64,000 nt of DNA from assembly GCA_026168455.1 (NCBI GenBank), contig CM047429.1, positions 50,289,027 to 50,353,026 on the forward strand. Reading direction: 5' to 3'. The translations under genes were made by a program, and so were the position numbers. Positions 11,261-21,329 of the stretch are shown here, one piece after another. The notes beneath the pieces are model-generated. The model was not told the origin of the DNA. It was given only the letters and a program-made list of their open reading frames with translations, and did not search any database. The DNA is from Theocolax elegans (Eukaryota; Arthropoda; Insecta; Hymenoptera; Cerocephalidae). Position 1 is the first letter of the stretch; each line of letters begins with the position of its first letter.

Positions 11261-13158
11261 GTTAATTTTTTTTTTTGCATTTCTTCATTTTGTACTACTG
11301 TTACTTGAGAAAATGCTTTATAAGCTTCCATCAAGGTAGGATATTGTTGATGAAAGTCACCACTCAGGACATTATTCGGATGGAAAAAGAATCTTTTATC
11401 ATGTGTATTTGCAACGTTATATCTTTTGTGAATACCTTTGCAGCACTCTACGTAAAATGTTTGACATACTTTTTGGAAGTCGTTAATATCATCTTCTTGT
11501 TGATTAAAAAATTGTGTTGTTTTTAAACCAATGTCAATGTCTTCTAAATTCTTAAATTGACTTTGATCCTCGGGATTAATTTTATGTATTTCAGTTTGTT
11601 CTATATAATCTTCTACCATGTACATTTTTAGAAAATCGATATACAAATCTGTTAATCTAGAATTTGTCTCTGGAACCATAGGTCGCTCGTGTTGTAGAGA
11701 CTCATTTAGTTTTGTTAATTTTGACAGTGCATGTTCCAGAAACAAGAAACAAGCTTGCATAAAAGGATCCTTTAAACAATTTAATATGTTTTCAACAGAG
11801 TTTAGTTCATTACATTCACTTTGACTATCAGGTTTTTGTTGCCTGCCGCTTTTGGCTTCATTACATTCATTTTCAAAGAATTTAGTCAATGCAGACCATC
11901 TTCGAAGCACTCTTAATACGCTTGAATATTGAGAAAGCCACCGTGTTGCAACTGGTTTTAGTATCATTAACTCAGATATTCCTAACTTCTGTTGCAACGT
12001 TAACCAACTATTTGTTCTTTTTGAACTACTACAAATATAATTATAAATTAATGAGTTTAATTCTAAACATTCTGGTGGAAAAACGTTTGTAGCATCACGA
12101 GATATTAAATGCTCAAGATGACAGGAGCATTTTATTATTGCGATATTAGGATTTAAAGTTTTAAATCTAGAAGCAACAGAATTACTTCGTCCCATCATGA
12201 GGTTACAAGTATCAGAACAAAAAGCTACTATATTATTTAACGGAATATTAGCTTCTACGAATGTATTAATTACTGCGTCGTATACGTATTCGGCATCGAC
12301 TTTTTCTTTTTCATAACCTCTCCTATATGCAGGAATTATATCCCACAATGAATCGCATATTTTTTGTCTGTCGTTATCTGGGTAACGAACAACGATACAT
12401 ATCGATGAGATTTTACTGATGTCTGTAGATTCATCAATACAAATGGAAAATGATGTGTCTTTCAAAATTTCTGCTATACGACTTTTTTGGGCAGGTGCTA
12501 AAACACATTGTACGACGGAAGTAAGCTTCTTCCTATCCATATTCATTTTTGCTAATAAATCAGAATCTGGTAAAAGATCCTTCAAAAACGCCAATAATTT
12601 CTCTCCAAAAAGAAAAGATACGTTTCTATCAACTATCATTGCTGTATATCTTAGTTCCGAAATTAAAGTTGATTCCTCGGATTTAGGCTTTTCAATCTGG
12701 TTTGTAGCTAATAAATGCCTAGTACTGTTAAGGTGATTATTTATCACCGTTGTCGATGCCACAATATCATATTTGCATGCCGTACATAGAACTTTGTTTT
12801 CATTTGATTGCGATGGTCTGATGTACGCAGCATATTCTGGTAACGAATTCCATTCTTCTTTGTAAGTAACTTTCTCTATGTATGACTTTGTAGTATTTTC
12901 TATTTCTTTTTCAATTATGTAATCACTATTAGAAACGGTTATTGTCGCTATCCTCTTGAAATCCTTATGTGTGGGCTCTTCATTCTTCAAATCTTGATTG
13001 CTACCGAGCATTCCTTCATGGAAACGTTTCGTATGTCTTTGTAAATTAAATTTTGTTTTTACAAACTTTGCATTACAAAGTTTGCACTGAACTTCATTAT
13101 TTTTCTCTGTATCTTCGAACCATGGATATAAATTAGTTACATTCTTGTAATTTTTCAT
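11209..13158 (-). CDS. hAT transposase, N-terminal and catalytic part, with two zinc fingers
   Basis: This 649-residue frame begins with a BED/C2H2-like finger (C25, C28, H42, H47) and has a second C-x2-C...H...H finger (C125, C128, H142, H148). The RNase H-like core of hAT transposases follows: IDESTD with Asp242, AFCSDTCN with Asp316, the CSCHLEH block at 344-350, and the ATRW motif at 404-407. The third acidic residue and dimerisation region fall in the next frame, which overlaps this one by 52 bp. The two frames are joined at codons CAA AAA AAA AAA TTA (A11); a -1 slip would give a continuous protein of about 1,200 residues. Start chosen at the first Met, just upstream of the first finger; the upstream region is AT-rich. 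No internal stops were seen, so the copy is young or selected. Terminal inverted repeats were not found. Confidence 0.87.
   Translation of the reverse strand: MKNYKNVTNLYPWFEDTEKNNEVQCKLCNAKFVKTKFNLQRHTKRFHEGMLGSNQDLKNEEPTHKDFKRIATITVSNSDYIIEKEIENTTKSYIEKVTYKEEWNSLPEYAAYIRPSQSNENKVLCTACKYDIVASTTVINNHLNSTRHLLATNQIEKPKSEESTLISELRYTAMIVDRNVSFLFGEKLLAFLKDLLPDSDLLAKMNMDRKKLTSVVQCVLAPAQKSRIAEILKDTSFSICIDESTDISKISSICIVVRYPDNDRQKICDSLWDIIPAYRRGYEKEKVDAEYVYDAVINTFVEANIPLNNIVAFCSDTCNLMMGRSNSVASRFKTLNPNIAIIKCSCHLEHLISRDATNVFPPECLELNSLIYNYICSSSKRTNSWLTLQQKLGISELMILKPVATRWLSQYSSVLRVLRRWSALTKFFENECNEAKSGRQQKPDSQSECNELNSVENILNCLKDPFMQACFLFLEHALSKLTKLNESLQHERPMVPETNSRLTDLYIDFLKMYMVEDYIEQTEIHKINPEDQSQFKNLEDIDIGLKTTQFFNQQEDDINDFQKVCQTFYVECCKGIHKRYNVANTHDKRFFFHPNNVLSGDFHQQYPTLMEAYKAFSQVTVVQNEEMQKKKLTWNGKISFLMIFQMMLR
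11266..11276 (-). promoter_or_regulatory. A11 slip site joining the two transposase frames
   Basis: On the minus strand, eleven A residues precede TTAACATGG. Zero frame reads CAA AAA AAA AAA TTA and ends 52 bp later. Moving back one base gives AAA ATT AAC ATG and enters the hAT dimerisation frame. The run contains A AAA AAA, a classical slippery heptamer, and long A runs also promote transcriptional slippage. A sequencing or assembly error, or a simple inactivating deletion of one A, fits equally well. Confidence 0.5.
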
Positions 13159-13336
13159 TATTTACAATTAAACACAATATAAAATAATATTATAATATAT
13201 ATTTAAACACACTGCGATAAAAAATGAACACAAATTTAGAACCAACCGCAACCTATAAAAAAATGTTTATTTAATTATATTATTTTTAATATATATTTTT
13301 ATAGTTTTCATATATTATTTTTATAGTGAATGTTAA

Positions 13337-13839
13337 GGGCAGTCCGTACTCATAGCTTCACAAATCCACCACCCGAATTTTGCGAGCAAAAGTAGCGCTG
13401 CCGTCAGATAAGCTGAGTTCATACTCGACAATAATTATGAACATTTAAAGAAAATAGAGTTTTTACCACACAAAATCAGAATTGGACGCCATAGCTATTG
13501 ATGCAATGATTAATTACATATTGCTTACCTGATCGAAAAGTCAGTATTTTCGACGAATAGTGATAAGTACGAATCAATTCTTAGAACACATACCGAAGTC
13601 ACTTCGTACTTATCACTATTCGTCGAAAATACTGACTTTTCGATCAGGTAAGCAATATGTAATTAATCATTACATCAATAGCTATGGCGCTTAACTTTGA
13701 TTTTGTGTGGTATAAACCCTATTTGTTTTCAATTCTCCAAAATTGTTATCGAATATGAATTCAGCCTATCTAACGGCAGCGCCACTTCTGCTCGCAAATT
13801 TTCGGGTGGTGATATATTCAACTATATAACGGACTCCCC
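13337..13839. mobile_element. TTAA-flanked foldback MITE (copy 3)
   Basis: TTAA at 13333-13336 and 13840-13843 flanks a 503-bp hairpin. The ends are GGGCAGTCCGT and ACGGACTCCCC, and the two arms of about 230 bp are inverse copies (AAAAGTCAGTATTTTCGACG in one, its complement in the other). The loop is about 40 bp, around 13590. There is no coding frame. It lies 175 bp upstream of the transposase start, so it could affect expression of that gene. Confidence 0.88.
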
Positions 13840-13843
13840 TTAA

Positions 13844-15108
13844 CGTTTAGGAATAATTAACGATTATTATAACAAATCCTTAGTGCATAACTTTAGTATA
13901 TTATTCGTTAAAATAATCGTTCATTGTTCACAATTTTTTTTAAACAATTATAATCTAATAATCATTAGATATGCATATTCATACGGGAATAAAAGGGACT
14001 ACATGAAAGCATACATTGACGATTCTTAATTGAACTCTTATAAATGAGGGGTTGAGACCAAAATAAGGTTTTCGATCCCTTCATTAAGTATTTTATCACC
14101 TACAAACCTAAATAAAGTATAAAAATAAAAATCGTTAAAAATTTGTACGTCATGCTGTAATAACGCAGGTCCACAAAAAAATTAACTTGTATTGTTTTCA
14201 CACTCGTGAATTTGTATTTTGTATTTTAAAAATCATGTATTCCTATGTATTTTTTATGCTGTCTCTGAATCCGGCACTCCTTTCCCTCAGCAAATCGAGT
14301 TCAAGGTCATTTCAAGGTGAAATACAGAAAAATTTATTTAAGCAGAAAAAGACACTGCCGATTTGTTTTTGGAGTCACTGAATCTGAGTTCGGGATCGAT
14401 TTCGTTTGCCAAGGCAGGATAACGTTATTTTAAGGTAAAATTTTGTGTGATACAACCCAGGGTACCTCCTCGTGGTGACGTCGGAAAACTTTTTTTTCTT
14501 CTTTTTGTTTTCCGGCAATGCCGTGGGGTAAAGGAATACTGCCGTCATGATCAGTACACGAAAAGGTGCAATGCAGGGTTTCGGATACCTAGTATCGGCG
14601 ATTGGTCAGGGTGAGCAAGCAGGTCCGCAATCGTCGTTATCAAGCGACTGAAGCTATACATTGGTTGGAAACTTAGCCTTTGTAGAGTACAACAATATGA
14701 GAATACCCTCAAATTCCCAAATGTTTAACGAAAAAGTCAATTTGCTTTGCTGTGTATGTGGTAAATACTATTTGAAAAAGTGGAAACTCCGAAAATTTAC
14801 AGATGGTTTGAAATTAGTGTATGATGAATTTTTCACCTTTAAAGTCACTGATAGTAAGCAATATTGCTAGGCACAATTGATATGTAATTACTGTAAACTA
14901 ATGTGACGAAAATGTGAACGCGAATATTTCTAGTGAAACAAAGTCGTTTGTAGGTCAAATAGTAGAAAGGAATGGAGATGAAGAAAGTGAATCTCTACAT
15001 ATATCTAACCTGCAATAAGAAAAAATTTATTTTTATAGGTTAACAATAGTAAAATAATAACATTGGACAAATATAAACAGTAGGTTTATGAAATATAAAG
15101 AAATCATC
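13844..15108. other. Intergenic DNA with one possible broken gene fragment
   Basis: Mostly AT-rich. 14460-14650 is more GC-rich (CGTGGTGACGTCGG, GGCAATGCCGTGGGG) but has no long frame. The possible fragment at 14661-14870 is listed separately. Confidence 0.45.
14661..14930 (+). pseudogene. Possible zinc-ribbon-like fragment, unrecognised
   Basis: A 69-residue frame contains CCVCGKYYLKKW and ends at a TAG. Reading on past that stop in the same frame gives a second cysteine pair, CNYC, within about ten residues, then another stop. Paired cysteines of this kind occur in uncharacterised transposon-associated proteins of insects and cnidarians, but the match is too short to name. If real, it is a broken fragment without a domain core. 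Confidence 0.25.
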
Positions 15109-15120
15109 ACTAGGTTCCAA

Positions 15121-15185
15121 AAATGAGGCCTGCGATGGCTCGGTCGGTAGGGCCTCGGGCTCGTAATCTGGAGGTCCCAGGTTCG
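15121..15185 (+). mobile_element. tRNA-derived SINE copy 3, left piece
   Basis: It starts GGCCTGCGATGGCTCGGTCG at about 15126 and runs through the anticodon-arm-like CGTAATCTGGAGGT to CCCAGGTTCG, where it is cut inside the B box by the 3.2-kb foldback element. The rest of the SINE resumes at 18386. The outer 12-bp target duplication ACTAGGTTCCAA is at 15109-15120 and 18544-18555. Confidence 0.9.
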
Positions 15186-18100
15186 GACCTCGGACGTTGA
15201 GCCGAATCGGAAGTTGAACCGACACTGTGAGTGGGGGTAAAACAAAAACGAATTGGGGAAGGAGAAATGTAGGTTTTCGCGATTTATTGGAATTGTCGAT
15301 GTCTTCTTTACCGATTAACATAATAATGAGTTTAGACGCGAATTACCTTACCGACCTAAATATCACTAAATTATTAATTAATTTTTATTTTAATAGCTCG
15401 TTTAAGTTAATAAAATTACTCGTTTATTAAACAAATAAAAAATTAGTAAGATCCCTTTCTTCCCCTAATTGCTTTGAAAATTAATAGAAACATACTTGTT
15501 GTAACGTTTACAATATTAATAAAAAACTGGTTAAAACCTATAAATTAAATAAATAAACTCTTAACCTCTAATCTTTAAAATCATTGATATACCGTAAAAA
15601 ATATTACAGAATTAACAGAAACATTTTAGGTACAACCAATAAAATATATGTATATATCTAACCTCAAATCTTTAAAATTACTAAAACAACTTCAAAAAAT
15701 ATCGAAATTAGAAAATTAGTAGAAACACTCTTATTATAACCTGTTAAATTACTAAAAAAAGGTCTGATTATAACCCATAAAATATATACTCATAACCTCA
15801 TCTATAAAATAAGTGAAATAACGTAAAAAATACCAACATTAGAGAATTAACAGAACTATTTAAGTTTCAACCAATGATTCTAATCACAAATCGTTAAAAT
15901 TATTAAAACAACCTCAAAAAATATCGAAATTGGAAAATTAATAAAAACACTCTTATTATAAACTATAAAATAAATATTCATAACCTCAAATCTATAAAAT
16001 AATTGAAATAACGTAAAAAATATCAACATTAGAGAATTAACAGAATTATTTTAGTTTTAACCAATGGTTCTAACCTCAAATCTTTCAAATTACTAAAACA
16101 ACCTCAAAAAATATCGAAATTAGAAAATCAGTAGAAACACTCTTATTATAACCTGTAAAATTACTAAAAAAAGGTCTGATTATAACCTATAAAGTAAATA
16201 TTCATAAACTCAAATCTATAAAATAATTGAAATAACGTAAAAAATATCAACATTAGAGAATTAAGAGAATCGTTTAGTTTCAACCAATGGTTCTAACCTC
16301 AAATCTTTCAAATTACTAAAACAACCTCAAAAAATATCGAAATTAGAAAATTAGTAGAAACACTCTTATTATAACCTGTAAAATTACTAAAAATGGTCTG
16401 ATTATAACCTATAAAATATATACTCATAACCTCAAATCTATAAATAATTGAAATAACGTAAAAAATACCAACATTAGAGAATTAACAGAACCATTTTCTC
16501 ATTTTACTCAAATCGTTAAAATTATTAAAACAACCTCAAATAATATCAATAATTGAAAATTATTAGAAACTCTCTAATTATAACCTATAGAATTATTACA
16601 CGGTCTGATTATAACCTATAAAATAAATATTCATAACCTCAAATCTATAAAATCATTGAAAAAACGTAAATAATATCAAACGTAAATAATATTTTGATTT
16701 AAATTATACTTATTATTAGTTTTCATTGTAAATAACTTATAATTTAAATTGATAATGTTGAATATTTTAAAAAAAGTTTCAACTGCAAAACTTTAAAATT
16801 GTTGTAACCTCCGTAGAAGTATAAATAGTAGGTTTATTTACCAGCTACCTATAACTGATTCACTGATTGCTTAATTATGTAGTGGCTTAAACATCCATTG
16901 AACGGGATGTAAACCCCAAAAAATAGAGAAATGATTTATTTTTTATTAAACGAGGAATTCAATTTATCGAAAAAAAACGTTTTGTAACCATGTTGTGTAT
17001 TCTATGAAGATATTCTGCGAATTTTTTCACATCTTTCTATTGATAGATCAGCGAAATTTTTGGGCTGACATGAATCATTGTTTAATTATAGCTATATATT
17101 ACCAACAAAAATGCTTATTTACGTATAATTAATTAATAATTTATTATTTCTTAACAATCTTTCTATCACTGTATTCTGATTGTTTTGAACAGTATCTGTA
17201 ATTTTTTCAGATTTTTGAAATGATATTTTTTGAGGTTATTTTAGTAACAAGCAATTTGAGGTTATGAATATCAATTTTTTGGTTGTAACTGTAATCATTC
17301 TGTTAATTCTCTAATATTGATAATTATCACGTTATCTTAATGATTTTATAGATTTAAGGTTATGAATATTTATTTTATAGGTTATAATCAGACCGTGTAT
17401 TAATTCTATAGGTTATAATTAGAGAGTTTCTAATAATTTTTAAATTTTGATATTATTTGATGTTGTTTTAGTATTTTTAACGATTGGAGGTTGGAAATAT
17501 CTATTTTATTGGTTGAAACTAAATGATTCTCTTAATTCTCTAATGTTGATATTTTTTACGTTATTTCAATTATTTTATAGATTTGAGGTTATGAATATTT
17601 ATTTTATAGTTTATAATAAGAGTGTTTTTATTAATTTTCCAATTTCGATATTTTTTGAGCTTGTTTTAGTAGTTTTAACGATTTGTGAATAGAATCATTG
17701 GTTGAAACTTAAATAGTTCTGTTAATTCTCTAATGTTGGTATTTTTTACGTTATTTCAATTATTTATAGATATGAGGTTATGAGTATATATTTTATGGGT
17801 TATAATCAGATCTTTTTTTAGTAATTTAACAGGTTATAATAAGAGTGTTTCTACTAATTTTCTAATTTCGATATTTTTTGAAGTTGTTTTAGTAATTTTA
17901 AAGATTTGAGGTTAGATATATATATATTTTATTGGTTGTACCTAAAATGTTTCTGTTAATTCTGTAATATTTTTTACGGTATATCAATGATTTTAAAGAT
18001 TAGAGGTTAAGAGTTTATTTATTTAATTTATAGGTTTTAACCAGTTTTTTATTAATATTGTAAACGTTACAACAAGTATGTTTCTATTAATTTTCAAAGC

Positions 18101-18385
18101 AATTAGGGGAAGAAAGGGATCTTACTAATTTTTTATTTGTTTAATAAACGAGTAATTTTATTAACTTAAACGAGCAATTAAAATAAAAATTAATTAATAA
18201 TTTAGTGCTATTTAGGTCGGTAAGGTAATTCGCGTCTAAACTCATTATTATGTTAATCGGTAAAGAAGACATCGACAATTCCAATAAATCGCGAAAACCT
18301 ACATTTCTCCTTCCCCAATTCGTTTTTGTTTTACCCCCACTCACAGCGTCGGTTCAACTTCCGATTCGGCTCAACGTCCGAGGTC
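15186..18385. mobile_element. 3.2-kb foldback element with 10-bp target duplication (Mutator-like by inference)
   Basis: Ends: GACCTCGGACGTTGAGCC... and its exact inverse ...GGCTCAACGTCCGAGGTC. A perfect 10-bp direct repeat CCCAGGTTCG lies at 15176-15185 and 18386-18395, and removing the element restores the SINE B box. The arms are nearly identical for the first several hundred bases and stay recognisable for about 1.45 kb each. Each arm contains tandem units of about 220 bp (anchors AACCTCAAATCTTTCAAATT at about 16072 and 16295). The centre (about 16690-17240) holds a TTAA MITE. No transposase frame is present. Ten-bp duplications with long inverted repeats fit Mutator-like elements. Confidence 0.92.
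16899..17215. mobile_element. Diverged copy of the 3263 TTAA MITE, nested in the foldback centre
   Basis: Read left to right it matches the reverse complement of the element at 3263-3643: GGGATGTAAACCCC, TTTATCGAAAAAAAACG, TTTGTAAC..TGTTGT, GATCAGCGAAATTTTTGGGCTG, a CTATATATTACC segment, and AATTTTTTCAGATTTTT near the far end. The flanking TTAA sites are no longer clear. It marks the youngest or co-carried layer of the nest. Confidence 0.7.
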
Positions 18386-18543
18386 CCCAGGTTCGATTCC
18401 CCGCCCCGGCCTATTGATACAGGCACCACTGGCGAAAGTATTTTCAACAAGTGCTTTCTTCACCAAGACATCGTATGACCTCCGTCGCTGATTAGCACCG
18501 ATTTGGGAGCATAAAAAGAGCGACGTTAAAATAATAAAAAAAA
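18386..18543 (+). mobile_element. tRNA-derived SINE copy 3, right piece
   Basis: It begins with the duplicated CCCAGGTTCG and continues ATTCCCCGCCCCGGCC, then CACTGGCGAAAGTA, AACAAGTGCTTTCTT, CCTCCGTCGCTGATTAGC and AAAAAGAGCGACGTTAAAAT with an A-rich tail. The 12-bp duplication ACTAGGTTCCAA follows at 18544. Confidence 0.9.
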
Positions 18544-18555
18544 ACTAGGTTCCAA

Positions 18556-19435
18556 TATTCCACTCGCCTCATACCTAGCGTCTTTTAAGTTTTCTAATTT
18601 ACCAACGATAATATTACAATATCCACGACGATATTAGCGGTAAGCTGCTTACTTAGGCAAACTATGACAACGTGCACTTTTTGTTGCGCGAGAGTTGTTG
18701 ACATGGTTATACGTCAAACTGAAGTTGGTTTGTTTTTTATCGCAATAAGTCAATCATCTTAACGTTTTTTTTGCCAAACAAAGCAGCTGTAGCTTGATAT
18801 CTAATATTTTCGTGAGCTCTCGCGCAACACAAAACGTTCACCGTAGTAAATTTACATTAGCATCAGCTCATCGTTATATTCTTGGATATCGTAATTTTAT
18901 CGTTCATAAATGCAATGCGTGGAAGGGTCGACATTGAACATCGTTGCAAACAAATTTTTCGAAGACGGTATAACGCGAGTGGAATATTCGATCCTGGTGA
19001 TGATATTAAACCGCGGTGACTCTGTTTATCAGATGAATTTATTTTCTTTTTTAAATTTTATAATCCTAATGTTATATTTGTGCAATGTTATTATTTTACT
19101 ATTATTAACCTATAAAAATAGATTCTTTGTGTTCTTGTTATTTTTTCTTATTGCAAACTAGATATATGTAAATAGATTGTCATTATCTTCTGCAAGTGCA
19201 AGCGTCACAACGACTAAAGGGCAGCTTAATGAAACTTCGATATTTTGATGTTAACAAATTACTTTGTTCCTATTTGTCCAGCATCGACTATACAATTGCG
19301 ATATGAAACGGTTATATCAACATAGTGATACTAAATTGACCTGCAGAGATGTGATAAAAAAATGTGTGAACATCGTATTTGAAAGTACAATTTTCTGTAC
19401 TTTCAGAGCCGACGGTCAAACGATAATTTCTTTAA
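18556..19435. other. Intergenic DNA with an imperfect inverted pair
   Basis: GCACTTTTTGTTGCGCGAGAG near 18677 and GCTCTCGCGCAACACAAAACG near 18816 form an imperfect inverted pair about 140 bp apart, possibly the ends of an old small element. Frames of 60-80 residues downstream have no family signature. Confidence 0.4.
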
Positions 19436-19870
19436 TATATTCCAATTTGACCTTTAAATGACCTTGAATTTGACCTTGAGGTATCAAATGGACTTTAGTT
19501 TCGGATCGAGTGACCCCAAAAACATATAGATTTACTTTTTTGATGTAGTGTGCGTAAAATCGAATTTCATAAATTGTATAATTTATGTTCGCAACACGGG
19601 CGTAAAAACGCATTTTCAGCCCTTGTAACGAAAAATACTATTACGTTTTACTTTCTTAGCTATGAATTTTCTCGATTTCACCATGCAATGGTATTGAAAT
19701 GACCTTCACTAATCTAGTCGGATTAAACAGACCCCGGATGCGGAATCAACGACCTTAAACATATAGATACATTGTTTCTTTTAATATAAATTTTTTTTTT
19801 AATTTCGACCTTTAATCGACCTTAACTGGTACTTAATGGGATCTAGTTTGTATTTAATATCAACATTTAG
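19436..19870. repeat. Diverged GACCTT-rich repeat, two copies
   Basis: TTGACCTTTAAATGACCTTG, TTTGACCTTGAGG and a GGATCGAGTGACC...AACATATAGAT segment (19445-19530) are echoed at 19695-19835 by GACCTTCACTAATC, GGATGCGGAATCAACGACC and AACATATAGATAC. GGGCGTAAAAACGC between them (19600) recalls the 4.2-5.2-kb motif cluster. No coding frame. Confidence 0.5.
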
Positions 19871-20271
19871 TTTTTCGGGTCATACATTTTTTTATGGGAC
19901 TATTTTATTAATAATATAAATCTCAAAAATTTGAATGACTGATGTAAAAGAATTATTAAAAAATATGTGTACATAGTCTACATAGCAAATACAAAACCAT
20001 TCAAATCAATAGCAATGCTAAGGTCATATACGTATCAGTTGATGTATGAGTATGTAAATACAGGACGAAGGCGAATTTGAAAAATGAGTATTAGTAAAAG
20101 TCCATATCATTCTACATCTGTACGAGAAGGAGACAACTATCAGGCCTACTATAACTACATAACTAGAAAACAATTTTATATTGGTGCATTAATGGGCGCA
20201 CTTTACTCCATCGCTCCAAAGTTGTGATGCGGACTAAACCGAACCAAACCATGCTGAAAGAATTGGTTATT
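19871..20271. other. AT-rich intergenic DNA, no gene seen
   Basis: No frame or repeat boundary recognised. Confidence 0.45.
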
Positions 20272-21054
20272 TCTGCCGTGAAAAAGAAAAACATACATAA
20301 GTGACATTTTTTTCGAAAATGAGTTTTTGGTATCAATGAATTCCGTAGAAATTATTGAATTTATCTATTAAAAAATTAAGGTAATATAACATGCTGTTTT
20401 TCTAAAAAAACTTAAAAAAAATATCGTAAGTACCTGATAATTTTAAAATTGATTAAAGTAATATGGAAAAACTACCGTAAGTGACTTTCCGTTGGGTAAA
20501 AGTGACGTAAGTCGTGTAGTCTCATTATCAAATGTTAAATAAAAGCTTACGCAAAATCTTTTGAATAAGTTTTTCGTGTAAAAATGTGACTGAATACTAC
20601 TTACTTGTTGAAAATTAAAGTTCGCACCGATTAATGTAAGTTCTTTATAATAATTTTGACTCAACTTTGAACTGTGATAAATAGAAATCTACGTAACTAC
20701 TTGTACAATTAATTTAATGTATAACATTTATGTAAGTTTTAATGTATAAAAGTATATCCGAGTTCATTTATGTTTTAACTGAAAAAACACGCAAGTGCTT
20801 TTACTTAAGGTTTTGATAAAATATTTTACTAAATAAAACTACGTAAGTACATTCTTTACATTTTTTAAAGGATTTTTTTTTCAATTCGAATTTTTAATGC
20901 ACTATTAGATAGAAAATACTTGTTTTAATATAAGTCCTAATTTTTATTATTTAAAACATTATTTGCATAAAAGATTTTAAATAAATCAGTTTATCTTAAT
21001 TTTCTCAGTTTCATAGGTTTTGTATTTATGTAAGTTTTTCTTTTTCACGGCAGA
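20272..21054. mobile_element. Inverted-repeat-bounded element rich in CGTAAGT motifs
   Basis: The left end TCTGCCGTGAAAAAGAAAAA is matched by the inverse at 21022-21054 (...TTTTTCTTTTTCACGGCAGA); the match continues to ACATACATAAGT / ACTTACATAAAT. Within 783 bp, about ten copies of a YGTAAGT-type word occur (near 20290, 20425, 20473, 20503, 20634, 20732, 20840 and 21030). No transposase frame is present and no clear target duplication was found. Confidence 0.65.
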
Positions 21055-21329
21055 TTTACTCAGGGTTTCAAATGATCATTAACGGTCAGGTGTCACTAGT
21101 ACACCTCAATATAGGCTCAAACCGCCTTTTTACAAAATAAAAATTAGACCAATTTAAATTGCATATGCATATTATCCTTGAAAGACTGCTAGAATTGTTT
21201 TTTTACCGCATTTTAGACTCTTGGTTGATCTGAAGGGTAGTCATTTGGTCGATCAATAAATAAACGTGACATTGCCAGGTGAAATGTGTTTCAGTGAAGT
21301 GTTATGTAGTAAGATAGCGATCGGAAGTT
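21055..21329. other. Spacer before the gypsy relic
   Basis: No gene seen; it may include the degraded 5' part of the gypsy element. Confidence 0.35.

Noticed and set aside
9861..12736. Plus-strand frames of 61-105 residues across the transposase unit
   Set aside because: They are shadows of the minus-strand coding frames.
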